Part shown: in pieces, positions 18,058 to 26,212 of the stretch
How positions within the stretch are numbered: the stretch's first letter is position 1
Layout: the number at the start of each line of letters is the position of its first letter
Source: JAKVBK01 sp022447275
GTDB lineage: Bacteria; Pseudomonadota; Alphaproteobacteria; Rhodobacterales; Rhodobacteraceae
Length of the DNA stretch: 64,000 bases
Direction: 5' to 3'
NCBI GenBank assembly: GCA_047125605.1
Contig: CP138932.1
Coordinates: 3,632,718 to 3,696,717 of the forward strand
Translations under genes and position numbers: made by a program
The notes under the pieces: generated by a model
What the model saw: the letters and a program-made list of their open reading frames with translations, nothing else
The model's database searches: none
Told to the model about the DNA's origin: nothing

Positions 18058-19585
18058 TGCTCGTCTCCGCTTCCTTGAGTTCCAGCGTCGGTTCCCCCTT
18101 GGGCAAGTCTTCCACCCCCAGAGCCGAGGCCGGACGCGCCAGCCGATAGCGCGTGACCCAAAGCAACCGCTCCTCGGCCCGGGTGATCGCCACATAGGCC
18201 AGCCGTTTCCACAGGGGGATGCCGGCCTCCATCCGCCCCATGCGCGCCGCGGCATAGAGATCGGGCGCAAAAACCTGGACGCTTGGCCATTGTGAACCCT
18301 GCGCTTTGTGGATCGTCACAGCTGCCCCATGCAGAAAGGCTGCGCCCATCCGGGCCGCATGGGGGATGAAAGGCTCTTCGCTGTCCGGCATTTCGATCTT
18401 GACGATCGAGGCGGCCGATACGCGCGGATCTTCCGCGCCCAGCACATGAAGCCGGGAAAAGCCGGGTTTCTTGCCGGGGCCCAGATAGATCACTTGCGCG
18501 CCCTTGATCAGGCCGCGCGCCTCAAGATCAAGCCGCTTCTTGCGGTGTTTCAGAGGCAACTCGATTCCATCACAGATCAATGGCTCGCCCGGCAAAAGAG
18601 CGTCCGCCGGGGCGTCATAGGCGGCCCGAAAAGCATGGATGAGGCGCACCCGCGTGGCATTGCGCCAAACAAGCACGGGGCTGCGCGCCATCAGGCCTGC
18701 CTCTACTCTGGCCGCGACTTGCACCCTGTCATCGGTGGCGGCGCGCTGCTCCACAAGGCGCTCAAAATCCTCAAACCCGATATCGGGATCGGCAAGCGCA
18801 TGGGCCAGATCGAGAATGGGGTTGTCTTCTGCCTGCCTGTGCACACGGTTCAGGATCAGTTTGCGCTTTTCCGGCAAGGCATCGAACACCATCGCCCCGG
18901 ACTGGTTCACTGGCGCCAACTGGGCTGGATCTCCGAACAGAACAAGCGTCGGGAAGATCTCGCACAGATCCTCGTATTGGCGGCTGTCGAGCATGGAGGC
19001 TTCGTCGATCAATCCAATATCGAGCGGCTCATCCCGGCGCTTCCAACCGGTGATGAAATCAGACCCCCGCAGCCCGGCGGCTGCAAGCGCCCCCGGGATA
19101 GAGCGATGGGCATCAAAGAACAGCTTCGCCCGGTCAAGCGCCTCTTCCGTAAGCCCTTCAATCTCGGGTTTTTCACCTTGCCCGGCCAGCCATTCGGCGA
19201 TCCGCTCATACTCCGGATCGTAGACGGGCGTATAAAGTATGCGATGGATCGTGGTTGCCGGCACGCCCCGCCTGCGCAGCACGGAGGCCGCCTTGTTCGT
19301 GGGCGCAAGGATAGCAAGGGTGCGACGATCCCGCCGCCGCCGGCCTTCGAAATCACCTGACACAACCTCAACGCCAGCAGCTTCTAAGTCCTGAGCAACG
19401 CGGGCCAGTAAAACGGTTTTGCCAGATCCCGCTTTACCCATAACAGCCGCCACTCGCGATGTGCCTTGGGCACGCGGCATCAACGTCTCGTCCAGCAGGT
19501 CCACCCCGGCCTGAGCAAACACCTCGGCCAAAGCATCATGGGCCTCGGCCTGATCTTCGGAAAATTGCAAAGCTGCGACAGTCAT
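18047..19585 (-). CDS. RecD-like ATP-dependent DNA helicase
   Basis: A 512-residue superfamily-1 helicase. Motif I is GKAGSGKT (50-57). LAPTNKAASVLRRRG (Ia), LIDEASMLDSRQY (II), LFGDPAQLAPV (III) and the C-terminal UvrD_C_2-type block VTIHKAQGSQWPSV...YVAITRAEERL follow in order. It is much shorter than RecBCD's RecD2 forms and has no RecB/RecC neighbour, so it is a stand-alone helicase, presumably in repair or replication. The gene heads a unit with the SDR gene. The ribosome-binding site is weak. Confidence 0.88.
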   Translation of the reverse strand: MTVAALQFSEDQAEAHDALAEVFAQAGVDLLDETLMPRAQGTSRVAAVMGKAGSGKTVLLARVAQDLEAAGVEVVSGDFEGRRRRDRRTLAILAPTNKAASVLRRRGVPATTIHRILYTPVYDPEYERIAEWLAGQGEKPEIEGLTEEALDRAKLFFDAHRSIPGALAAAGLRGSDFITGWKRRDEPLDIGLIDEASMLDSRQYEDLCEIFPTLVLFGDPAQLAPVNQSGAMVFDALPEKRKLILNRVHRQAEDNPILDLAHALADPDIGFEDFERLVEQRAATDDRVQVAARVEAGLMARSPVLVWRNATRVRLIHAFRAAYDAPADALLPGEPLICDGIELPLKHRKKRLDLEARGLIKGAQVIYLGPGKKPGFSRLHVLGAEDPRVSAASIVKIEMPDSEEPFIPHAARMGAAFLHGAAVTIHKAQGSQWPSVQVFAPDLYAAARMGRMEAGIPLWKRLAYVAITRAEERLLWVTRYRLARPASALGVEDLPKGEPTLELKEAETSNGA

Positions 19586-19650
19586 CTGTGCAGGCTACGC
19601 TGCACACCCGGGATGGACCAGCACCAAACGACTGAAAGCGTGCTCCCCAC

Positions 19651-19671
19651 ATCATCTTGGCAAAAATACTC
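19651..19671 (-). repeat. Dispersed intergenic repeat, copy 2
   Basis: The inverted copy of the 9154-9174 element: read on the minus strand it is GAGTATTT, then T, then TGCCAAGATGAT, with one mismatch in 21. It lies in the gap between the RecD-like helicase start and a gene remnant. Confidence 0.6.
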
Positions 19672-19752
19672 ATGCAGTGTGGGCGGCAATCATCGAGCCC
19701 AATGTGGTCAAAGCGGACACGGTGCGACGCTGCCGCGCCACCAACAGGCCCG

Positions 19753-20115
19753 CTAATGCGTGCCGACCATCCGCTGGGATGGTCGCAGGGTTTTCCAAAG
19801 CCAGAAGAACATCAAAAGGACGATGGTCAACTCCGGCAATGACAGGATGCCCGAGGCGCGTACTGCCGCAGGAAAGGCCGAAGCCCCAGGCCCGGTGAAT
19901 GCGGATCCGGCCGCGATGAAGAAGCCAATGCACATGCGCAAAAGGTGCTGTGCGATCCGATGTTTGTGTGAAATTTGTTGCCCCACAAACATGCGGACAT
20001 CTCCGAGCCCGGGGATCGCCGCCATGCCGAATAAGAAAAAGTAATCGCCTGCTGCGAAACCGTATAGGCGCGCATCTGGCAATGTTTTTGCGTACCAGCC
20101 TAAGGCGGCAAGGCC
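19753..20115 (-). pseudogene. Remnant of a small multi-spanning membrane protein (C-terminal part)
   Basis: About 120 codons with no convincing start. The translation has a DARLYGFAAGDYFFLFGMAAIPGLGDVRMF segment, then HRIAQHLLRMCIGFFIAAGSAF and a final hydrophobic LPELTIVLLMFFWLWKTLRP. This looks like the last three transmembrane helices of a DUF2306-type or similar membrane protein whose N-terminal half is missing. The ccrA stop codon lies 55 bases upstream, and the frame runs back into ccrA without an ATG. I infer deletion of the 5' half. An intact short gene using TTG is the alternative. Confidence 0.5.
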
Positions 20116-20135
20116 GCCCCCGTTGGGAGGCGGCC
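20112..20135 (-). terminator. GC hairpin after ccrA
   Basis: Stem GGCCGCC / GGCGGCC with a ten-base loop, 36 bases after the ccrA stop. No T-run follows, so it may only stabilise the 3' end. Confidence 0.4.
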
Positions 20136-20170
20136 GAATCTTGGTGCAAAAGCGGGCTCTCGGTGCGGCT

Positions 20171-21466
20171 TTATCCGTTCTTTGAGGCTTCGATTGTGTC
20201 CTCAAATGTGCGCAAACCGGTATGCGGAGCTTGCACCAGGACCGACATATTGCCGGGCTTATGCTCGTTGCGCATCATTTTCGTGTGTGCCGCAGGGATT
20301 TCCGTCCAGGGGAAAACCTCGGACATGCATGGATCCAGACGCCGCTCAACCATCAACTGATTGGCCGCAGAGGCCTGCGCAAGATGGGCAAAGTGCGATC
20401 CCTGCAAGCGCTTTTGGTGCATCCACATGTACCGCACGTCGAACGTGCAGTTGAAACCAGAGGTGCCCGCACAGATCACGACCATCCCGCCCTTTTTGCA
20501 CACCAGCGACGACACAGGGAACGTGGCCTCGCCTGGGTGCTCAAACACCATATCGACATTGTTGCCCTTGCCGGTGAATTCCCAGATGGCTTTGCCGAAT
20601 TTACGCGCTTCCTTCAGCCATGCGTTGTACTCGGGGCTGTTCACAATTGGCAGTTGGCCCCAGCAATTGAACTCTTTGCGGTTGATGACGCCCTTCGCAC
20701 CCTGATCCATGACAAACTGGCGCTTGCTTTCGTCAGAAATCACGCCGATCGCATTTGCGCCAACGGTATTGGCCAATTGGATCGCGTATGAGCCAAGCCC
20801 GCCCGATGCGCCCCAGACAAGGACATTCTGACCGGGCTTCAGTTCATGTGGGTGGTGGCCGAACAGCATCCGGTAGGCAGTGGCCAGCGTCAGCGTGTAA
20901 CAGGCGCTTTCCTCCCATGTCAGGTGCTTGGGGCGCGGCATCAACTGCTGTGCCTGCACTTTGGTAAATTGCGAGAATGAGCCGTCACCCGTCTCATAGC
21001 CCCAAATGCGCTGGCTCGGTGAAAACATCGGGTCACCACCATTGCAGTGCTCATCGTCGCCGCTGTCTTGGTTGCAGTGGATGACAACCTCATCCCCCAC
21101 TTTCCAGCGGGTCACCTTCTCACCCACTTTCCAAACGATGCCAGACGCATCGGAACCCGCGATGTGATATGCATCGCCGTGCACGTCAAAGGGGCTGATC
21201 GGCACGCCAAGGCCAGCCCATACACCGTTATAGTTCACGCCCGCCGCCATCACGAGCACCAGCACTTCGTTGCTGTCGATCTCCCAGGTGTCGACGACTT
21301 CCTGCTCGAATGAGTCCTCGGGTTCGCCGTGGCGCTCCCTGCGGATGGCCCAAGCATACATCTTTGGAGGCACGTATCCTAAAGGCGGCATCTCCCCGAT
21401 TTCATAGAGATCTTTCTCTTCGGCATCGTATGCGGGGGTGATCATCTGGCTGTCCTGTACGGTCAT
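20171..21466 (-). CDS. ccrA: Crotonyl-CoA carboxylase/reductase
   Basis: The key enzyme of the ethylmalonyl-CoA pathway; it reductively carboxylates crotonyl-CoA to ethylmalonyl-CoA with NADPH and CO2. 431 residues, typical length for the family. It is an MDR-fold protein: MAAGVNYNGVWAGLG, HIAGSDASGIVWKVG, the nucleotide-binding VWGASGGLGSYAIQLA, and the C-terminal HFAHLAQASAANQLM block. The start at 21466 follows GGAGAG four bases upstream; a longer frame has no homologous content. It is divergent from ecm across a 394-base regulatory region, and both products act in sequence. Confidence 0.97.
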   Translation of the reverse strand: MTVQDSQMITPAYDAEEKDLYEIGEMPPLGYVPPKMYAWAIRRERHGEPEDSFEQEVVDTWEIDSNEVLVLVMAAGVNYNGVWAGLGVPISPFDVHGDAYHIAGSDASGIVWKVGEKVTRWKVGDEVVIHCNQDSGDDEHCNGGDPMFSPSQRIWGYETGDGSFSQFTKVQAQQLMPRPKHLTWEESACYTLTLATAYRMLFGHHPHELKPGQNVLVWGASGGLGSYAIQLANTVGANAIGVISDESKRQFVMDQGAKGVINRKEFNCWGQLPIVNSPEYNAWLKEARKFGKAIWEFTGKGNNVDMVFEHPGEATFPVSSLVCKKGGMVVICAGTSGFNCTFDVRYMWMHQKRLQGSHFAHLAQASAANQLMVERRLDPCMSEVFPWTEIPAAHTKMMRNEHKPGNMSVLVQAPHTGLRTFEDTIEASKNG

Positions 21467-21860
21467 CGGTCTCTCCGGTCTGGCAACGGTCGCGCAACAA
21501 TCGTTCGCTATTCTGCCCTGTTCTTTAATGGAATTGCGCTGCGGTGCAAGAAGATTCTTTTGCGCTGCGGCGAAGTACAAGAATAATCTTGCGTCAAGCT
21601 TCTGTGTTCTAAGGCTATGTCCGGTGCAAAAAAACAGGAGCACATGCTGCGTGTGGGCCCAGTTTGTTTAAATAATTGCCCTGCAACGCCGCGAATCTGT
21701 CGCTCTGCACTGGTGTTCTTCGCGCGGTGGCACATTATTTACCTTACGACACAGCGATCACAAACCGGCTCCGCTGCGGCGCAGCGCATTGACAAAGCCA
21801 TTAAATTATAGATAGACGTCCACTTAAGCAATAATATTGCGCAATGCCTGGGAGGGATGG
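21467..21860. promoter_or_regulatory. Divergent ccrA-ecm control region with several dyads
   Basis: This 394-base gap contains no gene. Dyads seen: AAGAA-GA-TTCTT (21548-21559, flanked by GCAAG...TTGC), CAAGA-ATAA-TCTTG (21578-21591), and the perfect palindrome GCAATAATATTGC (21828-21840) which continues into TTGCGCAA (21837-21844). A consensus -35 TTGACA lies at 21789-21794 on the plus strand, and the GCAAT palindrome falls near the expected ecm transcription start. GCAA/TTGC half-sites recur in all of them. GGGAGG (21850-21855) is the ecm ribosome-binding site. I infer shared control of both genes; the regulator is not in the window. Confidence 0.5.
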
Positions 21861-23840
21861 ATGACCAAGACCGACACGCCACAGCAAAAGGATCGCCCCT
21901 GGCTGTTTCGGACATATGCGGGCCATTCCACCGCAAAAGCCTCGAACGCGCTCTACCGTTCAAATCTTGCAAAAGGCCAAACCGGCCTGTCGGTCGCTTT
22001 CGACCTGCCCACGCAAACCGGTTATGACAGCGATCACGAACTGGCGCGTGGCGAGGTGGGCAAGGTAGGCGTACCTGTCTGCCATTTGGGCGACATGCGC
22101 ACCCTGTTCGCAGACATCCCGCTCGAGCAAATGAACACGTCGATGACAATCAATGCGACAGCGCCATGGCTTCTGTCGCTTTATATCGCAACGGCAGAGG
22201 AGCAAGGTGCCGATGTCAGCAAATTGCAAGGCACGGTTCAGAACGACCTGATCAAGGAGTACCTGAGCCGGGGGACCTATATTTGCCCGCCGAAGCCATC
22301 GCTGAAGATGATCGCGGACGTTGCAGAATACTGCTATACCAACGTGCCTAAGTGGAACCCGATGAACGTGTGTTCCTATCATCTGCAAGAGGCCGGTGCG
22401 ACACCTGAGCAAGAACTGGCCTATGCTCTCGCCACAGCGCAGGCTGTTCTCGATACCCTCCGTCCCCGCGTGCCCGCCGAGGATTTTCCCCGACTGGTCG
22501 GGCGCATTAGTTTCTTTGTGAATGCGGGCATTCGCTTTGTCACAGAGATGTGCAAGATGCGGGCCTTCGTCGATCTTTGGGATGAAATCTGCGCTGAGCG
22601 CTACGGGGTTGAGGACGCCAAATACCGCCGCTTCAGATATGGTGTGCAAGTCAACAGCCTTGGCCTGACAGAACAGCAGCCTGAGAATAATGTGTATCGC
22701 ATTCTGATCGAAATGCTTGCCGTTACCCTTTCCAAGAGGGCCCGCGCGCGGGCGGTGCAATTGCCCGCTTGGAACGAGGCTTTGGGCTTGCCGCGTCCGT
22801 GGGATCAGCAATGGTCTCTGCGCATGCAGCAAATTCTCGCGCTGGAAACGGACCTGCTCGAATACCCAGACCTGTTTGACGGAAATCCGGCCATCGATGC
22901 CAAAGTGGCTGAGCTGAAAGAAGGGGCCCGGTCGGAATTGGCAAATCTGGAAAGCATGGGCGGGGCCATTGATGCGATTGAATACATGAAGTCGCAGCTC
23001 GTCAGTTCCAATGCGGACCGCGTCAACGGAATCGAGACCGGCGAAACAATCGTCGTTGGTGTGAACCGATATGAAAATGGCGAGCCTTCGCCTCTGGTCG
23101 ATGAAGAAGGCGGCATTATGATGGTTGATCCCGCGGTTGAGGCAGAGCAAATTGCGCGTCTCAATGATTGGAAAGCGCAGCGGGATGCAGGAGCCGTGCA
23201 AAAAGCACTGGCAGATCTTCGCGCTGCAGCCGAGGCCGGACGCAACATTATGGAGCCCTCGATTGTGGCGGCCAAAGTCGGTGTGACAACGGGCGAATGG
23301 GCGGGTGTGATGCGCGCCGTGCATGGGCAGTATCGTGGGCCGACGGGTGTTTCCCGCAGTGTATCGAACAAGACAGAGGGCCTCGACGACATTAGAACCC
23401 GCGTCGATGCTGTGTCCGACAAGTTGGGCAGGCGCCTGCGCTTTATGATGGGAAAGCCTGGTCTCGATGGGCACTCCAACGGAGCGGAGCAAATTGCCTT
23501 CCGTGCGCGCGATTGCGGGATGGAAATCGATTATGCTGGCATTCGCCTTACACCGGCTGAAATCGTTTCTGCTGTCGAACAGGACGCGCCACATGTCATC
23601 GGCCTGTCAATTCTGTCCGGTAGCCATATGCCGCTTGTTAAAGATGTTGTTTCTCGTCTGCGAGCCCATGGATTTGGACATATTCCTGTAATTGTTGGCG
23701 GGATCATTCCCGATGAGGACGCAACCCAATTGTTGGCATTGGGCGTTTCTAAGGTCTACACGCCGAAAGATTTCCAGCTTAATCAAATAATGGCGGATAT
23801 CGTGATCCTCGCAGACCCGGCCCAAGTTGCGGCCGAGTGA
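21861..23840 (+). CDS. ecm: Ethylmalonyl-CoA mutase (B12-dependent)
   Basis: 659 residues; converts ethylmalonyl-CoA to methylsuccinyl-CoA. The N-terminal two thirds are the mutase barrel (DRPWLFRTYAGHSTAKASNALYRSNLAKGQTGLSVAFDLPTQ, VCSYHLQEAGATPEQELA). The C-terminal third is the cobalamin-binding domain with GKPGLDGHSNGAEQIAFRARDCGMEI (the Asp-x-His-x2-Gly signature), LSILSGSH and VIVGGIIP. Length and the single fused polypeptide fit Ecm and not two-subunit methylmalonyl-CoA mutase. The start at 21861 is supported by GGGAGG six bases upstream. Confidence 0.95.
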   Translation: MTKTDTPQQKDRPWLFRTYAGHSTAKASNALYRSNLAKGQTGLSVAFDLPTQTGYDSDHELARGEVGKVGVPVCHLGDMRTLFADIPLEQMNTSMTINATAPWLLSLYIATAEEQGADVSKLQGTVQNDLIKEYLSRGTYICPPKPSLKMIADVAEYCYTNVPKWNPMNVCSYHLQEAGATPEQELAYALATAQAVLDTLRPRVPAEDFPRLVGRISFFVNAGIRFVTEMCKMRAFVDLWDEICAERYGVEDAKYRRFRYGVQVNSLGLTEQQPENNVYRILIEMLAVTLSKRARARAVQLPAWNEALGLPRPWDQQWSLRMQQILALETDLLEYPDLFDGNPAIDAKVAELKEGARSELANLESMGGAIDAIEYMKSQLVSSNADRVNGIETGETIVVGVNRYENGEPSPLVDEEGGIMMVDPAVEAEQIARLNDWKAQRDAGAVQKALADLRAAAEAGRNIMEPSIVAAKVGVTTGEWAGVMRAVHGQYRGPTGVSRSVSNKTEGLDDIRTRVDAVSDKLGRRLRFMMGKPGLDGHSNGAEQIAFRARDCGMEIDYAGIRLTPAEIVSAVEQDAPHVIGLSILSGSHMPLVKDVVSRLRAHGFGHIPVIVGGIIPDEDATQLLALGVSKVYTPKDFQLNQIMADIVILADPAQVAAE

Positions 23841-24073
23841 AACGCCAGATAAATGCCGTTTAAAGCATAGGTGTTTCTTGCGAATGGCCAGATACACGTG
23901 AAAATAAATGCTTTACTAATTCTAAACTTTTACGTTGCACGTTTTGTATGCAATGTATTAGAGAGAAAAAAGTTGCAAATTTGATCTAAGGGCGCATTTC
24001 GCTGCTTAGCTTTTAGATTGTACAGCTCGGATTGCGTGACCACTTTTTGGTGTGGGGCGCAGAAAGGAAGAAA
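23841..24073 (+). promoter_or_regulatory. AT-rich region upstream of the H-NS-like gene
   Basis: 233 bases, no gene. It is markedly AT-rich (long A/T tracts at about 23890-24020), unlike the surrounding coding DNA. I infer the promoter of the following gene and a likely target for autoregulation by its own AT-binding product. Confidence 0.4.
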
Positions 24074-24394
24074 ATGGCAGTAAAATTGGAAAAAATGTCC
24101 CGAGATGAACTTGCGCAATTGCAAGCGGACATTGAAGGCGAACTCAAGCGCCGCGCTAAGGAAGATCGCAAGCTCGCGCTTTCTGAGGCACGCAAGGCTG
24201 CAGAGCAATTTGGGTTTTCTTTGGAGGAACTCACAGGTGGTGCCTCCGGGGGCGCGAAAACCAAAGCCAAAGGCGTTGCCAAGTACCGCGACCCTGAGGA
24301 CCCTTCCAAGACGTGGACTGGACGTGGGCGTCGCCCGGAGTGGGTAAAGGCCTTGGATAGCGCTGGCCGCCTTGATGAGGCGCTGATCGGCTAA
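24074..24394 (+). CDS. H-NS/HvrA-type nucleoid-associated protein
   Basis: 106 residues. The first ~55 form a charged coiled-coil oligomerisation helix (KMSRDELAQLQADIEGELKRRAKEDRKLALSEARKAAEQFGFSLEEL in parts). A Gly/Lys linker follows. The C-terminal DNA-binding core is YRDPEDPSKTWTGRGRRPEWV, the H-NS-family signature. Rhodobacter HvrA, a photosynthesis-gene regulator, has this architecture. AAAGGAAG fixes the start at 24074. A clear terminator follows, so it is monocistronic. Confidence 0.92.
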   Translation: MAVKLEKMSRDELAQLQADIEGELKRRAKEDRKLALSEARKAAEQFGFSLEELTGGASGGAKTKAKGVAKYRDPEDPSKTWTGRGRRPEWVKALDSAGRLDEALIG

Positions 24395-24418
24395 ATCCGC
24401 CTTTTTGAACACCAGCTG

Positions 24419-24455
24419 GGCCCCGACCACGCCGGTTCGGGGCCTTTGTCTTTTT
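24419..24455 (+). terminator. Rho-independent terminator of the H-NS-like gene
   Basis: Eight-base stem GGCCCCGA / TCGGGGCC with a ten-base loop, followed by TTTGTCTTTTT. Confidence 0.88.
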
Positions 24456-24518
24456 ACTCCGCAAACACTGCGTTAATAGCGCGACGCGGCCATGCAAGCG
24501 TCTGTGAGGCACTAGAAA

Positions 24519-25229
24519 ATGACAATCCATATCGGGGCTGAACCCGGTCAGATCGCAGAAACAGTTTTGATGCCGGGCGATCCGTTGAGGGCCAAATGGG
24601 CAGCGGAAACATTTCTTGAGGATGCCGTTCTCGTAAATAACACCCGTGGCATGATGGGCTTTACCGGGACTTGGAATGGCAATCCGGTAACCATTCAAGG
24701 CTCAGGGATGGGAATGCCGTCTCTTTCGATTTATGCCAATGAATTGATCAAGGATTTTGGCGCAAAAACTCTGATCCGCATTGGGTCGGCAGGCGGCATG
24801 CAATCCTCCGTTGCGGTACGGGATGTCGTGTTGGCGATGACGGCCACGACGATTTCAACGCCTTCCAGCGCCATGTTCAAGGAATTGAACTTTGCGCCAT
24901 GTGCGGATTGGTCTTTGCTGTCCGCGGCCGCAAAAGCGGCTGAACAGAAAAGCGTGACCACACATGTTGGCGGCATTTATTCGTCAGACGTTTTTTACGA
25001 TGAGCGCCCTGATCTCAACGAGCAAATGATGCGTCATGGGGTGCTCTGCGTCGAAATGGAGGCGGCAGAGCTTTACAATGTGGCAGCCCGTTACGGGTGC
25101 CGCGCCTTGGCCGTTTTGACCATTTCAGACCATTTGCTGACCGGCGAGGCATTGCCTGCCGATCAACGCCAATCCAGCTTTGGCGATATGGTCGAGATCG
25201 CGCTTCAGGCGGCATTTCCCGCAGCCTGA
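24519..25229 (+). CDS. deoD: Purine nucleoside phosphorylase DeoD-type
   Basis: A 236-residue cytoplasmic phosphorylase that splits purine (deoxy)nucleosides. It has GAEPGQIAETVLMPGDPLRAKW (phosphate-binding), GSGMGMPSLSIYANEL, RIGSAGGMQ, the VEMEAAELYNVA family motif, and the catalytic Asp of LTISDHLLTGE. Length matches the E. coli enzyme. The last 25 bases overlap the convergent DUF1989 gene. Confidence 0.95.
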   Translation: MTIHIGAEPGQIAETVLMPGDPLRAKWAAETFLEDAVLVNNTRGMMGFTGTWNGNPVTIQGSGMGMPSLSIYANELIKDFGAKTLIRIGSAGGMQSSVAVRDVVLAMTATTISTPSSAMFKELNFAPCADWSLLSAAAKAAEQKSVTTHVGGIYSSDVFYDERPDLNEQMMRHGVLCVEMEAAELYNVAARYGCRALAVLTISDHLLTGEALPADQRQSSFGDMVEIALQAAFPAA

Positions 25230-26092
25230 TCTCGCGAGACTGGGCCGTGACTTCTGTCATAGCCATTGCGTCGCGCATGTTCCCAATGCCCGGATGCGCC
25301 CGCAAACACTTCTACCAAAAGGGGATGGCAGGCCGCTGCGTCGCTTGAATGGGTGGCCGAGCAATCCCCGCCCGGACAGGCAGACAGTGCCCCAAGCAGA
25401 TCAATTTCCGCAAAGAATTCGATGTGGTCGCCCGGGCGCACTGGGCTGGCTTTCATAAAGTACTGGCCCGTATCGCGGGTGAAACCAGTGCACATGAAAA
25501 CATTCATCACATCATGCACAAGCGGCTCGGCCTCAGCCCGACTGAGGCCCGTGAAGCCCGCAAGGGCACGGGTCAGGTTCGAGTGGCAGCAGTAGTGGTA
25601 GGTCTCGCCAGACAGCAATCGGTGCGTGTAGGGATCGCAGCGCGTTCCAATGACGTCATGCACAGAGCCCCCATGGGCATCGATCCCGTACCAATCCAGC
25701 GTATCGCTCAGGATTGTCGCCATGGGGCGCAGATTTGGAAAACTGCTCCAGAGACGATGGCCCGTTGTTACATGGCTGCCATGCAGCGCTCGCGTCTTGC
25801 CGGAATAGAACCGTTCCGAAAGGTCATGCCGGTTCCAAAGGTTGAGATCGCCCACTTGCGGCCCCTCAATACTGGCGATGCGAAACACGCCGCCAGCGGG
25901 CACTTCAAAACAGCCTGCGGTGCGGGGTGGAATAGTCACTTCATCGATTTTGTGCATGTGGGCCCTGCGCGTTGTCCGCGTTTGCAGATCGGGATCGGGC
26001 AGGGTCTCGGTTGGGTAACAGATCACCGGAGGAATCGCGCGGCGGGCTTCAGCATCATTTGGCACGGGATGCAGGGCAGTGGGACGCGTCAT
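25205..26092 (-). CDS. DUF1989 (urea carboxylase-associated family) protein
   Basis: 295 residues. From residue 45 it reads MHKIDEVTIPPRTAGCFEVPAGGVFRIASIEGPQVGDLNLWNRHDLSERF and later CHSNLTRAL, VMNVFMCTG and SPVRPGDHIEFFAEIDLLGALSACPGGD, all characteristic of DUF1989. The N-terminal 44 residues are extra; translation might begin at the internal Met 45, but no better ribosome-binding site was located. Relatives sit in urea-amidolyase and other amine-degradation clusters; here it is isolated. Its last eight codons overlap deoD tail to tail. Function unknown. Confidence 0.82.
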   Translation of the reverse strand: MTRPTALHPVPNDAEARRAIPPVICYPTETLPDPDLQTRTTRRAHMHKIDEVTIPPRTAGCFEVPAGGVFRIASIEGPQVGDLNLWNRHDLSERFYSGKTRALHGSHVTTGHRLWSSFPNLRPMATILSDTLDWYGIDAHGGSVHDVIGTRCDPYTHRLLSGETYHYCCHSNLTRALAGFTGLSRAEAEPLVHDVMNVFMCTGFTRDTGQYFMKASPVRPGDHIEFFAEIDLLGALSACPGGDCSATHSSDAAACHPLLVEVFAGASGHWEHARRNGYDRSHGPVSRDQAAGNAA

Positions 26093-26212
26093 GGTGAACC
26101 TCTTTGTTGATGCATGATCAGCCTAGCGGGTTCGCGGCATTTGGCACAGGGGGGAGGGCACTTCCGCATATCCCAATCCGGTATTCGCCCAGGGCAAAAA
26201 GAAGGATGCGTA

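Noticed and set aside
21754..21763. A TGTGATCA-like half-box in the ccrA-ecm gap
   Set aside because: Only one degenerate copy (GCGATCACAA) and no partner 21 bp away on either side, so it does not match the paired sdh/suc operator.
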